A stretch of DNA of 64,000 nucleotides from Hephaestia sp. MAHUQ-44 (lineage in GTDB: Bacteria > Pseudomonadota > Alphaproteobacteria > Sphingomonadales > Sphingomonadaceae), in contig NZ_JAMSLX010000011.1 in assembly GCF_023806085.1 (NCBI RefSeq), positions 57,535-121,534 of the forward strand, read 5' to 3'. The position numbers and the translations under genes are program-made. Within the stretch, counting starts at the first letter, position 1, and every line of letters begins with the position of its first letter. Shown here in pieces: positions 1 to 10,228 of this stretch. The notes under the pieces were generated by a model. The model made no database searches. It saw nothing but the letters and a program-made list of their open reading frames with translations, and was not told the DNA's origin.

Positions 1-2473
1 CGCGCAGGTGATCGACGTCAATATGGACGAAGGCCTGCTCGATTCGGTAGAGGCGATGACGATCTTCTTGAAGCTGATCGCGGCCGAGCCCGATATCGCG
101 CGCGTTCCGGTGATGATCGACAGCTCGAAATGGAGCGTGATCGAGGCCGGGCTGAAGTGCGTCTCGGGCAAGCCGATCGTCAATTCGATCAGCATGAAGG
201 AAGGCGAGGAGGAGTTTCTCGCGCACGCGCGGCTGGTGATGGCGTACGGCGCCGCGGTGGTGGTGATGGCGTTCGACGAGACCGGGCAGGCCGACACCAA
301 GGCGCGCAAGGTCGAGATTTGCGAGCGCGCGTACAGGCTGCTCACCGGCATCGGTTTCCCGCCCGAGGATATCATCTTCGATCCCAATATCTTCGCGGTC
401 GCGACGGGGATCGAGGAGCACAATAATTACGCCGTCGATTTCATCGAGGCGTGCAAGGAGATCAAGGCGCGGTTGCCGCACGTCCACATTTCGGGCGGGC
501 TGTCGAACCTGAGTTTTTCGTTCCGCGGCAATGAGACGGTGCGCCGCGCGATGCATTCGGTGTTCCTGTACCATGCGATCCCGGCCGGGCTCGACATGGC
601 GATCGTCAATGCCGGGCAGCTCGATATTTACGACGATATCGACCCCGAATTGCGCACCGCGTGCGAGGATGTCGTGCTCAACCGCGATCCTGACGCGGGC
701 GAGCGGCTGGTCGCGCTTGCCGAACGCTATCGTGGCAGCGATCCGGTGGCCGACAAGCAGGCGGCCGAATGGCGCGATTGGGATGTCAACAAGCGGCTCG
801 AACACGCGCTGGTGAAGGGCATCGACGCGTTCGTCGTCGAGGATACCGAGGAAGCGCGGCTCCAGCATCCGCGCCCGATCGAGGTGATCGAGGGGCCGTT
901 GATGGACGGGATGAACGTCGTCGGCGACCTGTTCGGATCGGGCAAGATGTTCCTGCCGCAGGTGGTCAAATCGGCGCGGGTGATGAAGAAGGCGGTGGCG
1001 CATCTGCTGCCCTTCATCGAGGCCGAGAAGGAGCCCGGCGCGCGCGGCAAGGGCAAGATCGTGATGGCGACCGTCAAGGGCGACGTGCACGATATCGGCA
1101 AGAACATCGTCGGCGTCGTGCTCCAGTGCAACGGCTTCGAGGTGATCGACCTCGGGGTGATGGTGCCGTGGAGCGATATCCTGAAGGCGGCCAACGACAA
1201 TGACGCCGATATGATCGGCCTGTCGGGGCTGATCACCCCGTCGCTCGACGAGATGGTGACGGTCGCTGAGGAAATGACGCGCGCCGAGATGACGATGCCG
1301 CTCCTGATCGGCGGCGCGACCACCTCCAAGGTGCATACCGCGCTGCGGATCGCGCCGGCCTATACGGGGCCGGTGGTGCATGTGCTCGATGCGAGCCGCG
1401 CGGTGGGCGTCGCCTCGACATTGGTCAGCGACACCCAGTGCGATCCCTATGTCATCAAGATCGCCGAGGAATATGACGCGATCCGCAAGGCGCGCGAAGG
1501 CAAGGGGCAGAACCCGCTGCTGCCGATCGAGGAAGCGCGCGCGCGCGGTTTCACCGCCGATATGGCGCTCAAGGCGCCCGCGCCCAAACAGCCCGGTCTG
1601 CATGTGTTCGACGATTGGGATTTGGCCGATCTGCGTGAATATATCGACTGGACGCCGTTCTTCCGCTCATGGGAACTAGCGGGCACCTATCCCGCGATCC
1701 TCGACGACGCGGTGGTGGGCGAGAGCGCCCGCAACCTGTGGCAGGACGCGCAGGCGATGCTCGATCGCGTGGTCAACGAGAAGTGGCTGACCGCCAAGGC
1801 CGTCGTCGGCTTGTGGCCGTGCCGCCGCGAGATCGACGACGTTGTGGTGACCGAGCAGACCGCCGATGGCCCGCGCGATATCCGTATCCCGTTCCTGCGC
1901 CAGCAGATCGCCAAGCGCGAGGGGCGGGCCAATATGTGCCTGACCGATTTCATCGATCCCGCAGGCGACTGGATCGGCGGTTTTGCGGTGACCGCGGGGC
2001 ATGGGATCGAGGCGCATCTGACACGCTTCCACGCCGACCATGACGATTATTCGAGCATTCTGCTGAAGGCGCTCGCGGATCGCTTTGCCGAGGCGTTCGC
2101 CGAGCGGCTGCACCAGCATGTCCGCACCGAATTGTGGGGCTATGCCGAGGGCGAGCAGCTCGACAATGACGCGCTGATCCGCGAGCAATATCGCGGCATC
2201 CGCCCCGCGCCGGGTTATCCCGCCTGCCCCGATCACAGCAAGAAGCGCATCCTGTTCGATCTGATGGGCGCCGAGGCGGCGACCGGGATCGAATTGACCG
2301 ACCATTTCGCGATGGTGCCCACCGCGGCGGTCTCTGGCTTCTATATCGGCCATGCGCAGGCCGAATATTTCGGGGTTGCGCGGATCGGCGAGGATCAGGT
2401 GGAGGATTATTCGGTGCGGCGCGGGGTCAGCCTCGATCAGGCGAAGCGCTGGCTGCGGCCGAACCTCGAATAA
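1..2473 (+). CDS. metH: Cobalamin-dependent methionine synthase, C-terminal part (left end cut by window)
   Basis: Transfers a methyl group from 5-methyltetrahydrofolate via cob(I)alamin to homocysteine, making methionine. The reading frame is open from base 2 with no start, so the gene begins upstream. The visible part starts inside the pterin-binding domain ([11 protein letters not shown]), continues through the cobalamin-binding module ([10 protein letters not shown], the DxHxxG motif with the lower-ligand His) and ends with the AdoMet-binding reactivation domain ([15 protein letters not shown]). The homocysteine-binding domain is not visible; in many alphaproteobacteria it is a separate gene, which cannot be judged here. 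Identification is secure. Confidence 0.96.
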   Translation, partial: AQVIDVNMDEGLLDSVEAMTIFLKLIAAEPDIARVPVMIDSSKWSVIEAGLKCVSGKPIVNSISMKEGEEEFLAHARLVMAYGAAVVVMAFDETGQADTKARKVEICERAYRLLTGIGFPPEDIIFDPNIFAVATGIEEHNNYAVDFIEACKEIKARLPHVHISGGLSNLSFSFRGNETVRRAMHSVFLYHAIPAGLDMAIVNAGQLDIYDDIDPELRTACEDVVLNRDPDAGERLVALAERYRGSDPVADKQAAEWRDWDVNKRLEHALVKGIDAFVVEDTEEARLQHPRPIEVIEGPLMDGMNVVGDLFGSGKMFLPQVVKSARVMKKAVAHLLPFIEAEKEPGARGKGKIVMATVKGDVHDIGKNIVGVVLQCNGFEVIDLGVMVPWSDILKAANDNDADMIGLSGLITPSLDEMVTVAEEMTRAEMTMPLLIGGATTSKVHTALRIAPAYTGPVVHVLDASRAVGVASTLVSDTQCDPYVIKIAEEYDAIRKAREGKGQNPLLPIEEARARGFTADMALKAPAPKQPGLHVFDDWDLADLREYIDWTPFFRSWELAGTYPAILDDAVVGESARNLWQDAQAMLDRVVNEKWLTAKAVVGLWPCRREIDDVVVTEQTADGPRDIRIPFLRQQIAKREGRANMCLTDFIDPAGDWIGGFAVTAGHGIEAHLTRFHADHDDYSSILLKALADRFAEAFAERLHQHVRTELWGYAEGEQLDNDALIREQYRGIRPAPGYPACPDHSKKRILFDLMGAEAATGIELTDHFAMVPTAAVSGFYIGHAQAEYFGVARIGEDQVEDYSVRRGVSLDQAKRWLRPNLE

Positions 2474-2550
2474 TCGGCGCGATGGCGGTGGGCGAACGCC
2501 CCGATCCGGGACAAATGCGCGCGGAATAAAGGTTTCGGCGGTCTGACGGC

Positions 2551-2574
2551 GCCGATTAACCTTCAATCGGCCTT
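2551..2574 (+). terminator. Possible intrinsic terminator after metH
   Basis: GCCGATT at 2551-2557 pairs with AATCGGC at 2565-2571 over a 7-nt loop and is followed by a short T run. It lies about 80 bp after the metH stop and before the next gene. The U tract is short, so this is a modest candidate. Confidence 0.4.
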
Positions 2575-2621
2575 TCGCGCGCGCGCGGCGGCGCGCAGCG
2601 TGCGTGCGAAAGGATTCCCCC

Positions 2622-3548
2622 ATGCGCCTCGCCCCCATCGCCCTGTTGCTGCTTGCCGCCCCCGCCGCCGCTCAGAACGGTGCGCCGTTCACGATCGCCG
2701 AAACCGGCCAGACCTTCCACGACATCGACGATGCGGTGCAATCGGTGCGGATGGGGACCGCGACGATCCTGATCGCGCCGGGGGTCTATCATCAATGTAC
2801 CGTGCAGGCGGGCGGGCGGATCACCTTCAAGGCGGCCCAGCCCGGCACTGTGATCTTCGACGGCACCGCCTGCGAGGGCAAGGCGGCGTTCGTGCTGCGC
2901 GGGCAGAGCGCGACCGTCGACGGGCTGGTGTTCCGCAACATCGCGGTGGACGACGGCAATGGTGCGGGTATCCGCACCGAGATGGGCGACCTCACCGTGC
3001 GCAACGCGATGTTCCTCGACAGCCAGGAAGGCATCCTCGGCGGCGAGCCGAGCGGGCAGCGGATCGTGATCGACCGGTCGACCTTTTCGGGGCTGGGCAC
3101 ATGCGACGCGGCGACCGATTGCGCACATGCGATCTATCTGGCCAACCGCGGCTCGGTGACGATCACCAATTCGCGCTTCGAGCGCGGGCAGGGTGGGCAT
3201 TACGTCAAGCTGCGCAGCCCCCGCGTCTCGATCACCGACAACAGCTTCGACGACAGTCGCGGCCACAAGACCAATTACATGATCGACCTGCCCAATGGCG
3301 CGACCGGGCTGATCGCGAACAACACCTTTGTCCAGGGGCGCGACAAAGAGAATTGGTCGGGCTTCATCGTCGTCGCCGCCGAGGCGCACGATTTTTCGGC
3401 CGATGGGCTAATGGTGCGCGACAATGACGCGCGGTTGGCGCCGGGGGTCGAGCGCAGCCCCGCGTTTGTCGCCGATCTCAGCGGCGATACGATCACGGTC
3501 GCGGACAACCGGCTGGGGCAGGGCGTGCGGCGGTTCGAGCGGCGATAA
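2622..3548 (+). CDS. Secreted right-handed parallel beta-helix protein
   Basis: A 308-residue protein with a clear signal peptide (MRLAPIALLLLAAPAAAQ), so probably periplasmic or exported. The body has the irregular repeats of a right-handed beta-helix: strands such as ITFKAAQPGTVIFDG, LTVRNAMFLDS and VSITDNSFDDSRG, with stacked Asn-rich turns typical of pectate-lyase-like folds. No lyase active site could be assigned, so the substrate is unknown. I chose ATG 2622 because it starts the signal peptide and has AAAGGA 7 bp upstream; a GTG at 2604 would add six residues that spoil the signal. Confidence 0.75.
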   Translation: MRLAPIALLLLAAPAAAQNGAPFTIAETGQTFHDIDDAVQSVRMGTATILIAPGVYHQCTVQAGGRITFKAAQPGTVIFDGTACEGKAAFVLRGQSATVDGLVFRNIAVDDGNGAGIRTEMGDLTVRNAMFLDSQEGILGGEPSGQRIVIDRSTFSGLGTCDAATDCAHAIYLANRGSVTITNSRFERGQGGHYVKLRSPRVSITDNSFDDSRGHKTNYMIDLPNGATGLIANNTFVQGRDKENWSGFIVVAAEAHDFSADGLMVRDNDARLAPGVERSPAFVADLSGDTITVADNRLGQGVRRFERR

Positions 3549-3561
3549 AGGCCGCGCTTGC

Positions 3562-5214
3562 TCAAGGACACGTGCTCCCCGGCCCCGCATCGAGATCGAG
3601 GCAGCGGCCGTCCATCGCGGGGGCGCCGGTGGCGACATGCGCGAGCGCGGCCAGCGTGGGGGCGATATCCACCGTTTCGATCGCGTGCGGCTGCTCGAAC
3701 CCGGTCATCCCCCTGCGCCAGAACAGGATCGGCACGCGGCGATCGTAATCCCAGAAGCTGCCGTGGGTCGCGACCGAACCGCGCGTCGGATCGGCGATCG
3801 GGGTCACGAGCGGCTTGAGTGCGACGATGAGGTCGCCCGAGCGGCCGGGGTAATAGGACGCCTTGGCGCGCATGATGAGCGGCCAGATATCGGGCGGGCC
3901 GGCGGGGTCGGGCGAGGCGGCGATTTCGGCGCCCGTGAACACCGCGGCGACTTGCGGCTGCGCGAGCAATACTTTCTTCGTTTCGGCGATGACGGCCTGC
4001 TTTTTGGCGGCGGGGACGTCGGGCGTCACATAGAAATTGCCGCTTTCATAGGCGAGCGGCTTGCCCGACAGACCCAGCGTCGCCGCTACCGCCTTGCCGA
4101 TCGTGTCGGGATTGAAGCTCGCGGCCAGGCGTTCGGCCATCGGCATCGCCTGCTCGCGCTGGCGCTCGGGAAGGTCGTTGCCGCCATGGTCGGCGGTCAG
4201 CGCGACGGCATAATCGATCCCCATCGCGTCGAGTTGCGTGAAGAAATCGCCCAGATCGCGATCGAGCGAGGTGAGTTGAAGGCACATTTCGGTGCCCTCG
4301 GTGCCGTATTTGTGGCCGACATGATCGGAAACCGAGGCGCCGATGTCGATAATGTCGGTCTGCGGGCCCTTGCCGAGCTGCATCGCCTGGATCAGCCCCG
4401 CGGCGAGCGCCAGCGTCGCGCCATCCTTGGCGGGGGAGTCACCGAACGCACTCGCATCGCCCGCGGCGCGCGCGAAGCGGCCGGTGCCCACGGTCTTGTT
4501 GGCCCCCAGCGGGATCGCGCGATCCTTGGCGCGGCAGTAATCGGGCAGCGCGAGCGCCGGTTGCGCGCGCGCGATCTCGGCGGCCACCGCCTGATTGGTG
4601 CGCGCGACCACCGGGGGCGTGGCGCGGCCAGCATAGGTGACGAAGCTGTCGCGATCCCACCACCACATCTCATCGACCTTGTGGCCGCCCATCAGCACCG
4701 CCGAGCGATCCTTGCCCGCGACCGAAACGACGCGCGTTGCCGGGTTCGCCGTCTTCATCCGCTCGCCGAGCGTCGGCACCATCAGGTGATCGGGGCTGAC
4801 GGTGTAGTTTTTGTGCGTGCTGCCGGGGACGCTTTCGTCCTCGACGCAGTAAATCTTCTTGTCGTCGAGCGGCGAGGCGAAATCGATCCAGTCGTTGGCG
4901 ATGATCCCGGTGCGCGACGGGCGCATGCCGGTGAGGATCGTCGCATGGCCGACGCAGGTAACCGTCGCGGCATGGCTTTGATAGCCGGCGGGGAACACCG
5001 CGCCGTCGAGCAGGCGTGCAAAGCCGCCGGTAAAGCGGTTGCGATATTCGGCGAACAGATCGGCCGACAGTTGATCGACCGAGATGACGACGAGTAATTT
5101 GGGCGCGGTTGCCATCGCCGGAGCTGCGGCCGTCTGCGGCGCCTTTTGGGCGAGGCCGGGCATGGCGGCGGCGCTAAACGCTAGTGCGGCGATCGAGACA
5201 AGCGATTTCTTCAC
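3562..5214 (-). CDS. Secreted alkaline phosphatase, PhoK-like
   Basis: A 550-residue exported phosphomonoesterase of the alkaline phosphatase superfamily. The signal peptide ends near residue 22 (AMPGLAQ). Metal and catalytic signatures are visible: SVDQ (Asp47), the nucleophile region TVTCVGHATILTG with a Thr near position 86, DHVGHKYG near residue 300 and TADHGG. A Thr nucleophile and this length match the Sphingomonas PhoK/SPAP type rather than E. coli PhoA, which uses Ser. It converges with the beta-helix gene, the two stops lying 13 bp apart. A role in phosphate scavenging is inferred; no Pho box was identified. Confidence 0.88.
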   Translation of the reverse strand: MKKSLVSIAALAFSAAAMPGLAQKAPQTAAAPAMATAPKLLVVISVDQLSADLFAEYRNRFTGGFARLLDGAVFPAGYQSHAATVTCVGHATILTGMRPSRTGIIANDWIDFASPLDDKKIYCVEDESVPGSTHKNYTVSPDHLMVPTLGERMKTANPATRVVSVAGKDRSAVLMGGHKVDEMWWWDRDSFVTYAGRATPPVVARTNQAVAAEIARAQPALALPDYCRAKDRAIPLGANKTVGTGRFARAAGDASAFGDSPAKDGATLALAAGLIQAMQLGKGPQTDIIDIGASVSDHVGHKYGTEGTEMCLQLTSLDRDLGDFFTQLDAMGIDYAVALTADHGGNDLPERQREQAMPMAERLAASFNPDTIGKAVAATLGLSGKPLAYESGNFYVTPDVPAAKKQAVIAETKKVLLAQPQVAAVFTGAEIAASPDPAGPPDIWPLIMRAKASYYPGRSGDLIVALKPLVTPIADPTRGSVATHGSFWDYDRRVPILFWRRGMTGFEQPHAIETVDIAPTLAALAHVATGAPAMDGRCLDLDAGPGSTCP

Positions 5215-5283
5215 GGGCTTCCCCTATGGATCAGGCTGCGTCCCCGCTATTGAGCAGCGACGCTTTCGAGGCAAGGAAGTCCA

Positions 5284-7311
5284 TTGCACGCGGTACGTTT
5301 CTGGTTGGTGACATGGCTCGCGCTGCTCCTCGGCGTGACGGCGGCGCATGCCCAGCTTGCGCCCGATCCGTCGGGGCCGCATCTGGCGATGCAGCTTGTC
5401 GCCGAAACCACGACCCCTGCGGCAGGCAGCGAGGTGACGCTCGCGATCGATGCCCGGCCGCAGCCGGGCTGGCACGGTTATTGGCAGAATCCCGGCGATG
5501 CAGGCTTTCCGGCCAGGCTCGACTGGACATTGCCCGCGGGCGTCACCGCGAGCGCGCCCGTCTATCCGATGCCACAGACGCTGCTGATCGCCGGGCTGAT
5601 GAACCATGTGTTCGAGAAACCCTATGCGGCGCTGGTGACGCTGTCGATTCCCGCCGCTCTCGCGCCGGGAACCGCGCTGCAGATCGGGCTGCACACCAAT
5701 TATCTGGTGTGCACCGATCAGATCTGTGTGCCCGAGGCAGCCGATCTGGCGACCAATTTGACGATCGGCGACGGTGCGATCGATCCGGGGGTCCGCGCGC
5801 GCTTCGATGGCTGGCGGCAGGCGATCCCCAAGCCGATCGGGTCGCCCGCGACCTATCAGGTTGCCGAAGGCCGGGTGCGGATCGCGGTGCCCTATCCGGC
5901 GACGGCGCCGCTGGGTGATGCGCATTTCTTTGCGATCACGCCGGACGTGGTCGCTTATGCTGCACCGCAGAGGGTGTCGCGCGACGGCGACCGGGTGGTG
6001 ATCGAAACCAAGGCGAGCGGCGATGCCCGTGCGGAAAGCCTTGAGGGCGTGCTGCGGATCGGGCCCGACCGCGGGCTGAGCTTGACGGCAACGGCGGGTA
6101 TGGTGGCCTCGGTCGACGCCGGAGCGGGCGGCGTCAATGCCGCGCTGCTGGCGTTTCTGGGCGCGGTGCTGGGCGGGCTGATCCTCAACATCATGCCGTG
6201 CGTGTTTCCGATCCTGAGCCTCAAGGCGCTCAGCCTCGCGCGCGCCGGGATCGACGAGCGACACGCGCGGCGCGAGGGGGTGGCCTATACGGCGGGCGTG
6301 GTGCTGACCTGCGTGGCGCTGGGCGCGATCATCCTTGGGCTGAGGGCGGGGGGATCGGCGATCGGCTGGGCGTTCCAGTTGCAGGATCCACGGATGATCG
6401 TGGTGCTGTTCGTGCTCGCGCTGGCGATCGCGCTCAACCTCGCCGGGGTTTTCCAGATCCCGACGCCGCGTTTTGTCAACCGCGCGGCGGGGAGCGGCGG
6501 GGCATTCCTGACCGGGGTGTTGGCGGCGTTCGTCGCGACTCCGTGCACCGGGCCGTTCATGGGCGCGGCGCTGGGCGCGGCGCTGGTACTGCCGACAGGA
6601 GCCGCACTGGCGGTGTTCGCCGGGTTGGGGCTGGGGCTGGCGCTGCCGTTCCTGCTGCTCGGGTTCGTGCCGGCGCTGCGGCGGATATTGCCCAAACCGG
6701 GGGCGTGGATGCAAACTTTCGAGCGCGTGCTGAGCGTGCCGATGGCGCTGACCGCGCTGGCGTTGCTGTGGGTGTTGTCGCGCCAGGCGGGCAATGCCGG
6801 TGTGGTGCTCGGGGTGATCGCGGCGCTGCTATTGGGCGGGCTGCTGTGGCTTGCGGGGCGGCGGCAGGCGCGCGGGCTCGCGGGCGGTGTGCTGGCCGCG
6901 GTCGCGCTGGTTGGGGTTGGCGCGGTGGGGGCGGCGGCGGTGACGCGGCTGCCGCATCAGGCGAGTGTGCCGGTCGCGGGGGCCGAGCCGTTCAGCGAGG
7001 CGCGGCTGGCGGCGCTGCGCGACGCCGGGCGACCGGTCTTTGCCTATTTCACCGCCGATTGGTGCCTGACGTGCAAGGTCAACGAAAAGGTCGCGATCGA
7101 GACCGGCAGCGTAGGCGATGCCTTCGCGCGGCACGATGTCGCGGTGCTGGTGGGCGACTGGACCGATGGCGATCCCGCGCTCGGGCGCTTCATCCAGGCG
7201 CACAATCGCGCCGGGGTGCCGCTCTATCTGTATTACGCGCCGGGCGCTGTCGAGCCCCGCGTGCTGCCGCAGGTGCTGACGCCCGCGATGCTGACCGGGT
7301 TGGTAGAATAG
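5284..7311 (+). CDS. DsbD-family thiol:disulfide interchange protein with C-terminal thioredoxin domain
   Basis: A 675-residue inner-membrane electron conduit that passes cytoplasmic reducing power to periplasmic thiols. Order: signal peptide (to about residue 23); a periplasmic DsbD-alpha-like domain with a Cys pair in YLVCTDQICVPEA; a multi-span DsbD core with paired membrane cysteines (NIMPCVFPIL and TPCTGPF); and a thioredoxin-like domain with WCLTCK at 593-598. The fused architecture resembles ScsB/DsbD. The start is TTG 5284, supported by AAGGAAG at 5273-5279 and by the signal peptide; no in-frame ATG precedes it. It is divergent from the phosphatase gene. Confidence 0.88.
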   Translation: MHAVRFWLVTWLALLLGVTAAHAQLAPDPSGPHLAMQLVAETTTPAAGSEVTLAIDARPQPGWHGYWQNPGDAGFPARLDWTLPAGVTASAPVYPMPQTLLIAGLMNHVFEKPYAALVTLSIPAALAPGTALQIGLHTNYLVCTDQICVPEAADLATNLTIGDGAIDPGVRARFDGWRQAIPKPIGSPATYQVAEGRVRIAVPYPATAPLGDAHFFAITPDVVAYAAPQRVSRDGDRVVIETKASGDARAESLEGVLRIGPDRGLSLTATAGMVASVDAGAGGVNAALLAFLGAVLGGLILNIMPCVFPILSLKALSLARAGIDERHARREGVAYTAGVVLTCVALGAIILGLRAGGSAIGWAFQLQDPRMIVVLFVLALAIALNLAGVFQIPTPRFVNRAAGSGGAFLTGVLAAFVATPCTGPFMGAALGAALVLPTGAALAVFAGLGLGLALPFLLLGFVPALRRILPKPGAWMQTFERVLSVPMALTALALLWVLSRQAGNAGVVLGVIAALLLGGLLWLAGRRQARGLAGGVLAAVALVGVGAVGAAAVTRLPHQASVPVAGAEPFSEARLAALRDAGRPVFAYFTADWCLTCKVNEKVAIETGSVGDAFARHDVAVLVGDWTDGDPALGRFIQAHNRAGVPLYLYYAPGAVEPRVLPQVLTPAMLTGLVE

Positions 7312-7317
7312 AGTGAT

Positions 7318-7350
7318 TTCGAGCCAGATGGAAGCATCTGGCGGCTCGGA
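7318..7350. terminator. Hairpin between convergent genes
   Basis: CGAGCC-AGATG at 7320-7330 pairs with CATCT at 7335-7339 and GGCTCG at 7343-7348 around a GAAG loop, leaving a 3-nt bulge. It lies between the stops of the DsbD-family gene and bpt and could end both transcripts. It has no clear U tract. Confidence 0.35.
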
Positions 7351-7424
7351 AGTAACGGCAAACAAAAGATAATTCAGCGTCGAGACAGTTCGATCAGAAC
7401 CGGATCGACGCTGGAGCGCTGCGC

Positions 7425-8207
7425 TCAGGCCGGCGCGCGCGCGCGGACGTGCCGGGGAGCCAGGGCTTCCTCATCCTCGGGCAGCAGTTTCCACCCCTGC
7501 GGCCCGAGCACCTCGATCGGGCGATAGCGCGTCTTATATTCCATGCTGCGCGAGCCCTTCACCCAATAACCGAGATAGATATAGGGCAGGGCCACCGCGC
7601 GGGCGCGCAGGATGTGATCCATGATGATGAAATTGCCGAGGCCGTGGCGCTCGGCATGGGCGGGATCGAAGAAGCTGTAGATCATCGACAGACCGTCGGC
7701 CTGCCGATCGGTGAGGCAGGCGCCGACCAGCCGGCCGATCTCGCCCGCCGGCGCGGGCTCGCGATATTCGATCACGAACGAGGAGACGGGGCTCTGCTCG
7801 ACCATGTCGGCATAATCGCCCTCGTCCATGCTCGCCATGCCGCCGCCGGGGTGCCTGGCCGCGAGATAGCGGCGCAGCAGGTCGAATTGCTCGTCGGTGG
7901 CCCAGGGGCGGCAGGCACGTACGTCGAGATCGGCGTTGCGGCGCAGCACGCGGCGCTGGGTGCTGTTCGGGTGAAATTCGTCGGCGACGACGCGCACCGA
8001 TTGGCACGCGGTGCAGCCTGCGCAACTCGGGCGATACGCGACCGCCTGGCTGCGGCGAAACCCGATCCGGCCCAACGCATCGTTCAATTCGGCAGCGTGC
8101 GGGCCCGAAAGTTCGGTGAACACCTTCCGTTCCTGCCGCCCCGGCAGATAGGGGCAGGGCGATGGGCTGGTTACGAAGAACCGCGGAAATCGGAATGGAG
8201 CGGTCAC
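7425..8207 (-). CDS. bpt: Aspartate/glutamate leucyltransferase
   Basis: Transfers leucine from Leu-tRNA to proteins with N-terminal Asp or Glu, tagging them for ClpSAP degradation (N-end rule). The 260-residue product has the family's Cys-rich N-terminal signature ([15 protein letters not shown]) and the conserved start [20 protein letters not shown] chose GTG 8207: it matches the usual family N-terminus and has GAGGAA 7 bp upstream. The longer frame back to ATG 8294 adds 29 residues unlike the family. It is followed by the gene-poor stretch before ilvA. Confidence 0.93.
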   Translation of the reverse strand: MTAPFRFPRFFVTSPSPCPYLPGRQERKVFTELSGPHAAELNDALGRIGFRRSQAVAYRPSCAGCTACQSVRVVADEFHPNSTQRRVLRRNADLDVRACRPWATDEQFDLLRRYLAARHPGGGMASMDEGDYADMVEQSPVSSFVIEYREPAPAGEIGRLVGACLTDRQADGLSMIYSFFDPAHAERHGLGNFIIMDHILRARAVALPYIYLGYWVKGSRSMEYKTRYRPIEVLGPQGWKLLPEDEEALAPRHVRARAPA

Positions 8208-8602
8208 GGGGGCGTTCCTCTGGTCGTCGACGAAAGCGTTCGTCTTGGCACCAGTATGAATCGGATGAATCGTGATGAAAAGGCGCTTTACCATGAAAGA
8301 AGGTTAACGCGCTGTTTTTCATCGAAAAGACGGGAATGCGCGGGAGCCGCCACGCTCGAGGCGTGGCGATGCGATCCGACGGCGCAGTCCATGCGCGATC
8401 CCGGCAGGTTGCGACCCAAAACACCAAGAAGGCCCAGGATCGCGCACGAACCGCCACCAAAGATGCCCCCGGCAGCTTGCGGATATAGTGACTAACCCCG
8501 CACCAGCCAGTTTACGCTCGCGCGGGACTCGGCGGAAAGAGTCCCGCGACTCGCTTCGCCGCAGGCACGATTCCGTTCGTCACGTATTTGTAGTGGGTGA
8601 AG

Positions 8603-8624
8603 CCGCACCGGCCCGCTCCCCCAC
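8603..8624. repeat. Family R palindrome, half copy
   Basis: These 22 bases repeat the first 22 bases of the left arm of the full palindrome 40 bp downstream. The partner arm is missing. Confidence 0.75.
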
Positions 8625-8642
8625 GTCGTATTTGTGGAAGAT

Positions 8643-8724
8643 CCGCACCGGCCCGCTCCCCCACCCCACCTCCCAACGGCAGTATACTGAGTGGGAGGTG
8701 GGGTGGGGGAGCGGGCCGGTGCGG
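8643..8724. repeat. Family R long palindrome, full copy 1
   Basis: Left arm 8643-8675 and right arm 8692-8724 are exact reverse complements over 33 bp. They are separated by a 16-nt loop containing CAGTATACTG. Other copies lie at 31991-32069 and 41563-41645, with a half copy at 17609-17630. It lies just beyond the 3' end of ilvA and might act as a terminator for it, but the recurrence elsewhere marks it as a dispersed repeat. Confidence 0.92.
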
Positions 8725-8763
8725 TCCTCAAACGAAACTGCCGCTCTCAAACAAAAACACCGC

Positions 8764-10008
8764 TCAGGCGAGTTCGACCTGGCTCACCTCATAGCCGCCG
8801 GTGCGCAGTGCCTCGATCAGCCGGTCGAGATGCTTGGCATCGCGCGTTTCGCACTCGATGTCGGTGATCAGGCCTTTGGCGGGCAGCGTCGTGAACACGC
8901 GCTGGTGATAGACTTCGATGATGTTGGCGCGCTGCTGATCGAAGATCCGCGCGACATTGTAGAGCGCGCCGGGCTGATCCTGGAGCCGGATACGCAGTCG
9001 TGCGAGCCGCCCCGAGCGCGCGAGATCGCGCAGCAGCACGTTGGCGAGCAGCCGGGTGTCGATATTGCCGCCGCACAGGATGATGCCGACGGTCTTGCCC
9101 TTGAAACGCTCCGGATAGGCGAGCAGCGCCGCGAGCCCCGCCGCGCCCGCGCCCTCGACCACGGTCTTTTCGATCTGGAGCAACAGGCTCACGGCCTCTT
9201 CGAGGCTGCGCTCGCTGACCAGCACGATGTCGTCGACCAGCGCCTCGACCATCTGGCCGGTGAGCTGACCCGGTTCCTTGACCGCAATACCTTCGGCCAG
9301 CGTATCGCCCGCGCACGCCATGCTGGTGCCGTTGATGCGGTTGTACATCGAGGGGAACAATTCGGCCTGGACGCCGACGACCTCGATGTCCTTCGGCCAG
9401 GCGCGCGCGACCGTCGCGATCCCCGAGATCAGCCCGCCGCCGCCGATCGGCGTGACGAAGGTGTCGATATCGGGCGCGTCCTCGAGCATCTCGATCGCGG
9501 TCGTGCCTTGCCCCGCAATCGTGCGCGGATCGTCGAACGGGTGGACGAAGGTGTAGCCGCGCTCGGCCTCGAGCGCGCGCGCATGGGCATAAGCGGCGTC
9601 GAACGTATCGCCTTCGAGGATGACGGTTGCGCCATGGCCTTCGGTCTGCGTCACCTTCACCGTCGGGGTGGTTCTGGGCATGACGATCGTCGAGGGGATG
9701 CCAAGGCGATGCGCATGATAGGCGAGGCCTTGCGCGTGGTTCCCCGCCGACGCCGCGATCACGCCCTTGGCGCGCGCCGCCGCGTCGAGCTGGAGCAAGG
9801 TGTTGAGCGCCCCGCGCTCCTTATAGGCGGCGGTGAACTGCAGATTCTCGAACTTGAGATAGACCTTGGCGCCGGTCAGCTCCGACAGCGTCCGGCTGAC
9901 CAGCGTCGGTGTCCGCACGATCGCGTCGGCAATCCGCTGGTGCGCGGCGCGCACATCCTCGATCGAAACGGGAAGGACAGGGGCGGATGCGGTCGCGTGC
10001 GTTGCCAT
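8764..10008 (-). CDS. ilvA: Threonine ammonia-lyase
   Basis: PLP enzyme that deaminates threonine to 2-oxobutanoate, the first step to isoleucine, or serves a catabolic role. The 414-residue protein has the PLP lysine in KFENLQFTAAYKERGA (about Lys63), the SAGNHAQG phosphate loop, a glycine-rich GGGGL motif and one C-terminal ACT domain (RIRLQDQPGALYNVARIF). The single short ACT-like tail resembles the 400-residue TdcB/IlvA class rather than the 510-residue E. coli IlvA. ATG 10008 was chosen because CCGGAG lies 7 bp upstream; the frame extends to 10092 without family-like sequence. Confidence 0.93.
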   Translation of the reverse strand: MATHATASAPVLPVSIEDVRAAHQRIADAIVRTPTLVSRTLSELTGAKVYLKFENLQFTAAYKERGALNTLLQLDAAARAKGVIAASAGNHAQGLAYHAHRLGIPSTIVMPRTTPTVKVTQTEGHGATVILEGDTFDAAYAHARALEAERGYTFVHPFDDPRTIAGQGTTAIEMLEDAPDIDTFVTPIGGGGLISGIATVARAWPKDIEVVGVQAELFPSMYNRINGTSMACAGDTLAEGIAVKEPGQLTGQMVEALVDDIVLVSERSLEEAVSLLLQIEKTVVEGAGAAGLAALLAYPERFKGKTVGIILCGGNIDTRLLANVLLRDLARSGRLARLRIRLQDQPGALYNVARIFDQQRANIIEVYHQRVFTTLPAKGLITDIECETRDAKHLDRLIEALRTGGYEVSQVELA

Positions 10009-10228
10009 TCGATACTCCGGTCGGCCCGAACTCGTTGGATGGGCCATATTGCGTCCCCCGATCCGCCGACGAGCCCGGCGGTGCTTCGACAACCCCCATC
10101 AAAGGCGGGGACGAACGGAGGCAGGCGGTTCGCCTAGACCATCTGGCGCGTCGGCGGAACACCCCTTATGCGATGCGGCGTTGCTGACTCAGACCGCGCG
10201 GATGACGGCCGCGCTGGAGATTGCCCCC

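Larger units (their letters stand above)
8208..8763. other. Gene-poor 556-bp stretch with palindromic repeat
   Basis: No convincing gene lies between bpt and ilvA. Short frames exist (for example 8336-8490 on the plus strand) but lack ribosome sites and recognisable sequence. The right part holds one half-copy and one full copy of the long palindrome family R. Confidence 0.6.

Noticed and set aside
3424..5097. 557-residue open frame on the plus strand
   Set aside because: Antisense to the alkaline phosphatase gene; Arg/Gly/Asp-rich composition, no domain.
7425..8294. Longer Bpt protein starting at ATG 8294
   Set aside because: The extra 29 residues are unlike the family, while GTG 8207 has a good ribosome site and the conserved N-terminus.
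8297..8490. Small frame with a helical-looking tail upstream of the family R repeat
   Set aside because: No ribosome site, weak start codons and no family resemblance; treated as intergenic.
8603..8724. CRISPR array from repeated blocks near 8600-8724
   Set aside because: Only one full palindrome and a half copy; no regular spacers and no cas genes.
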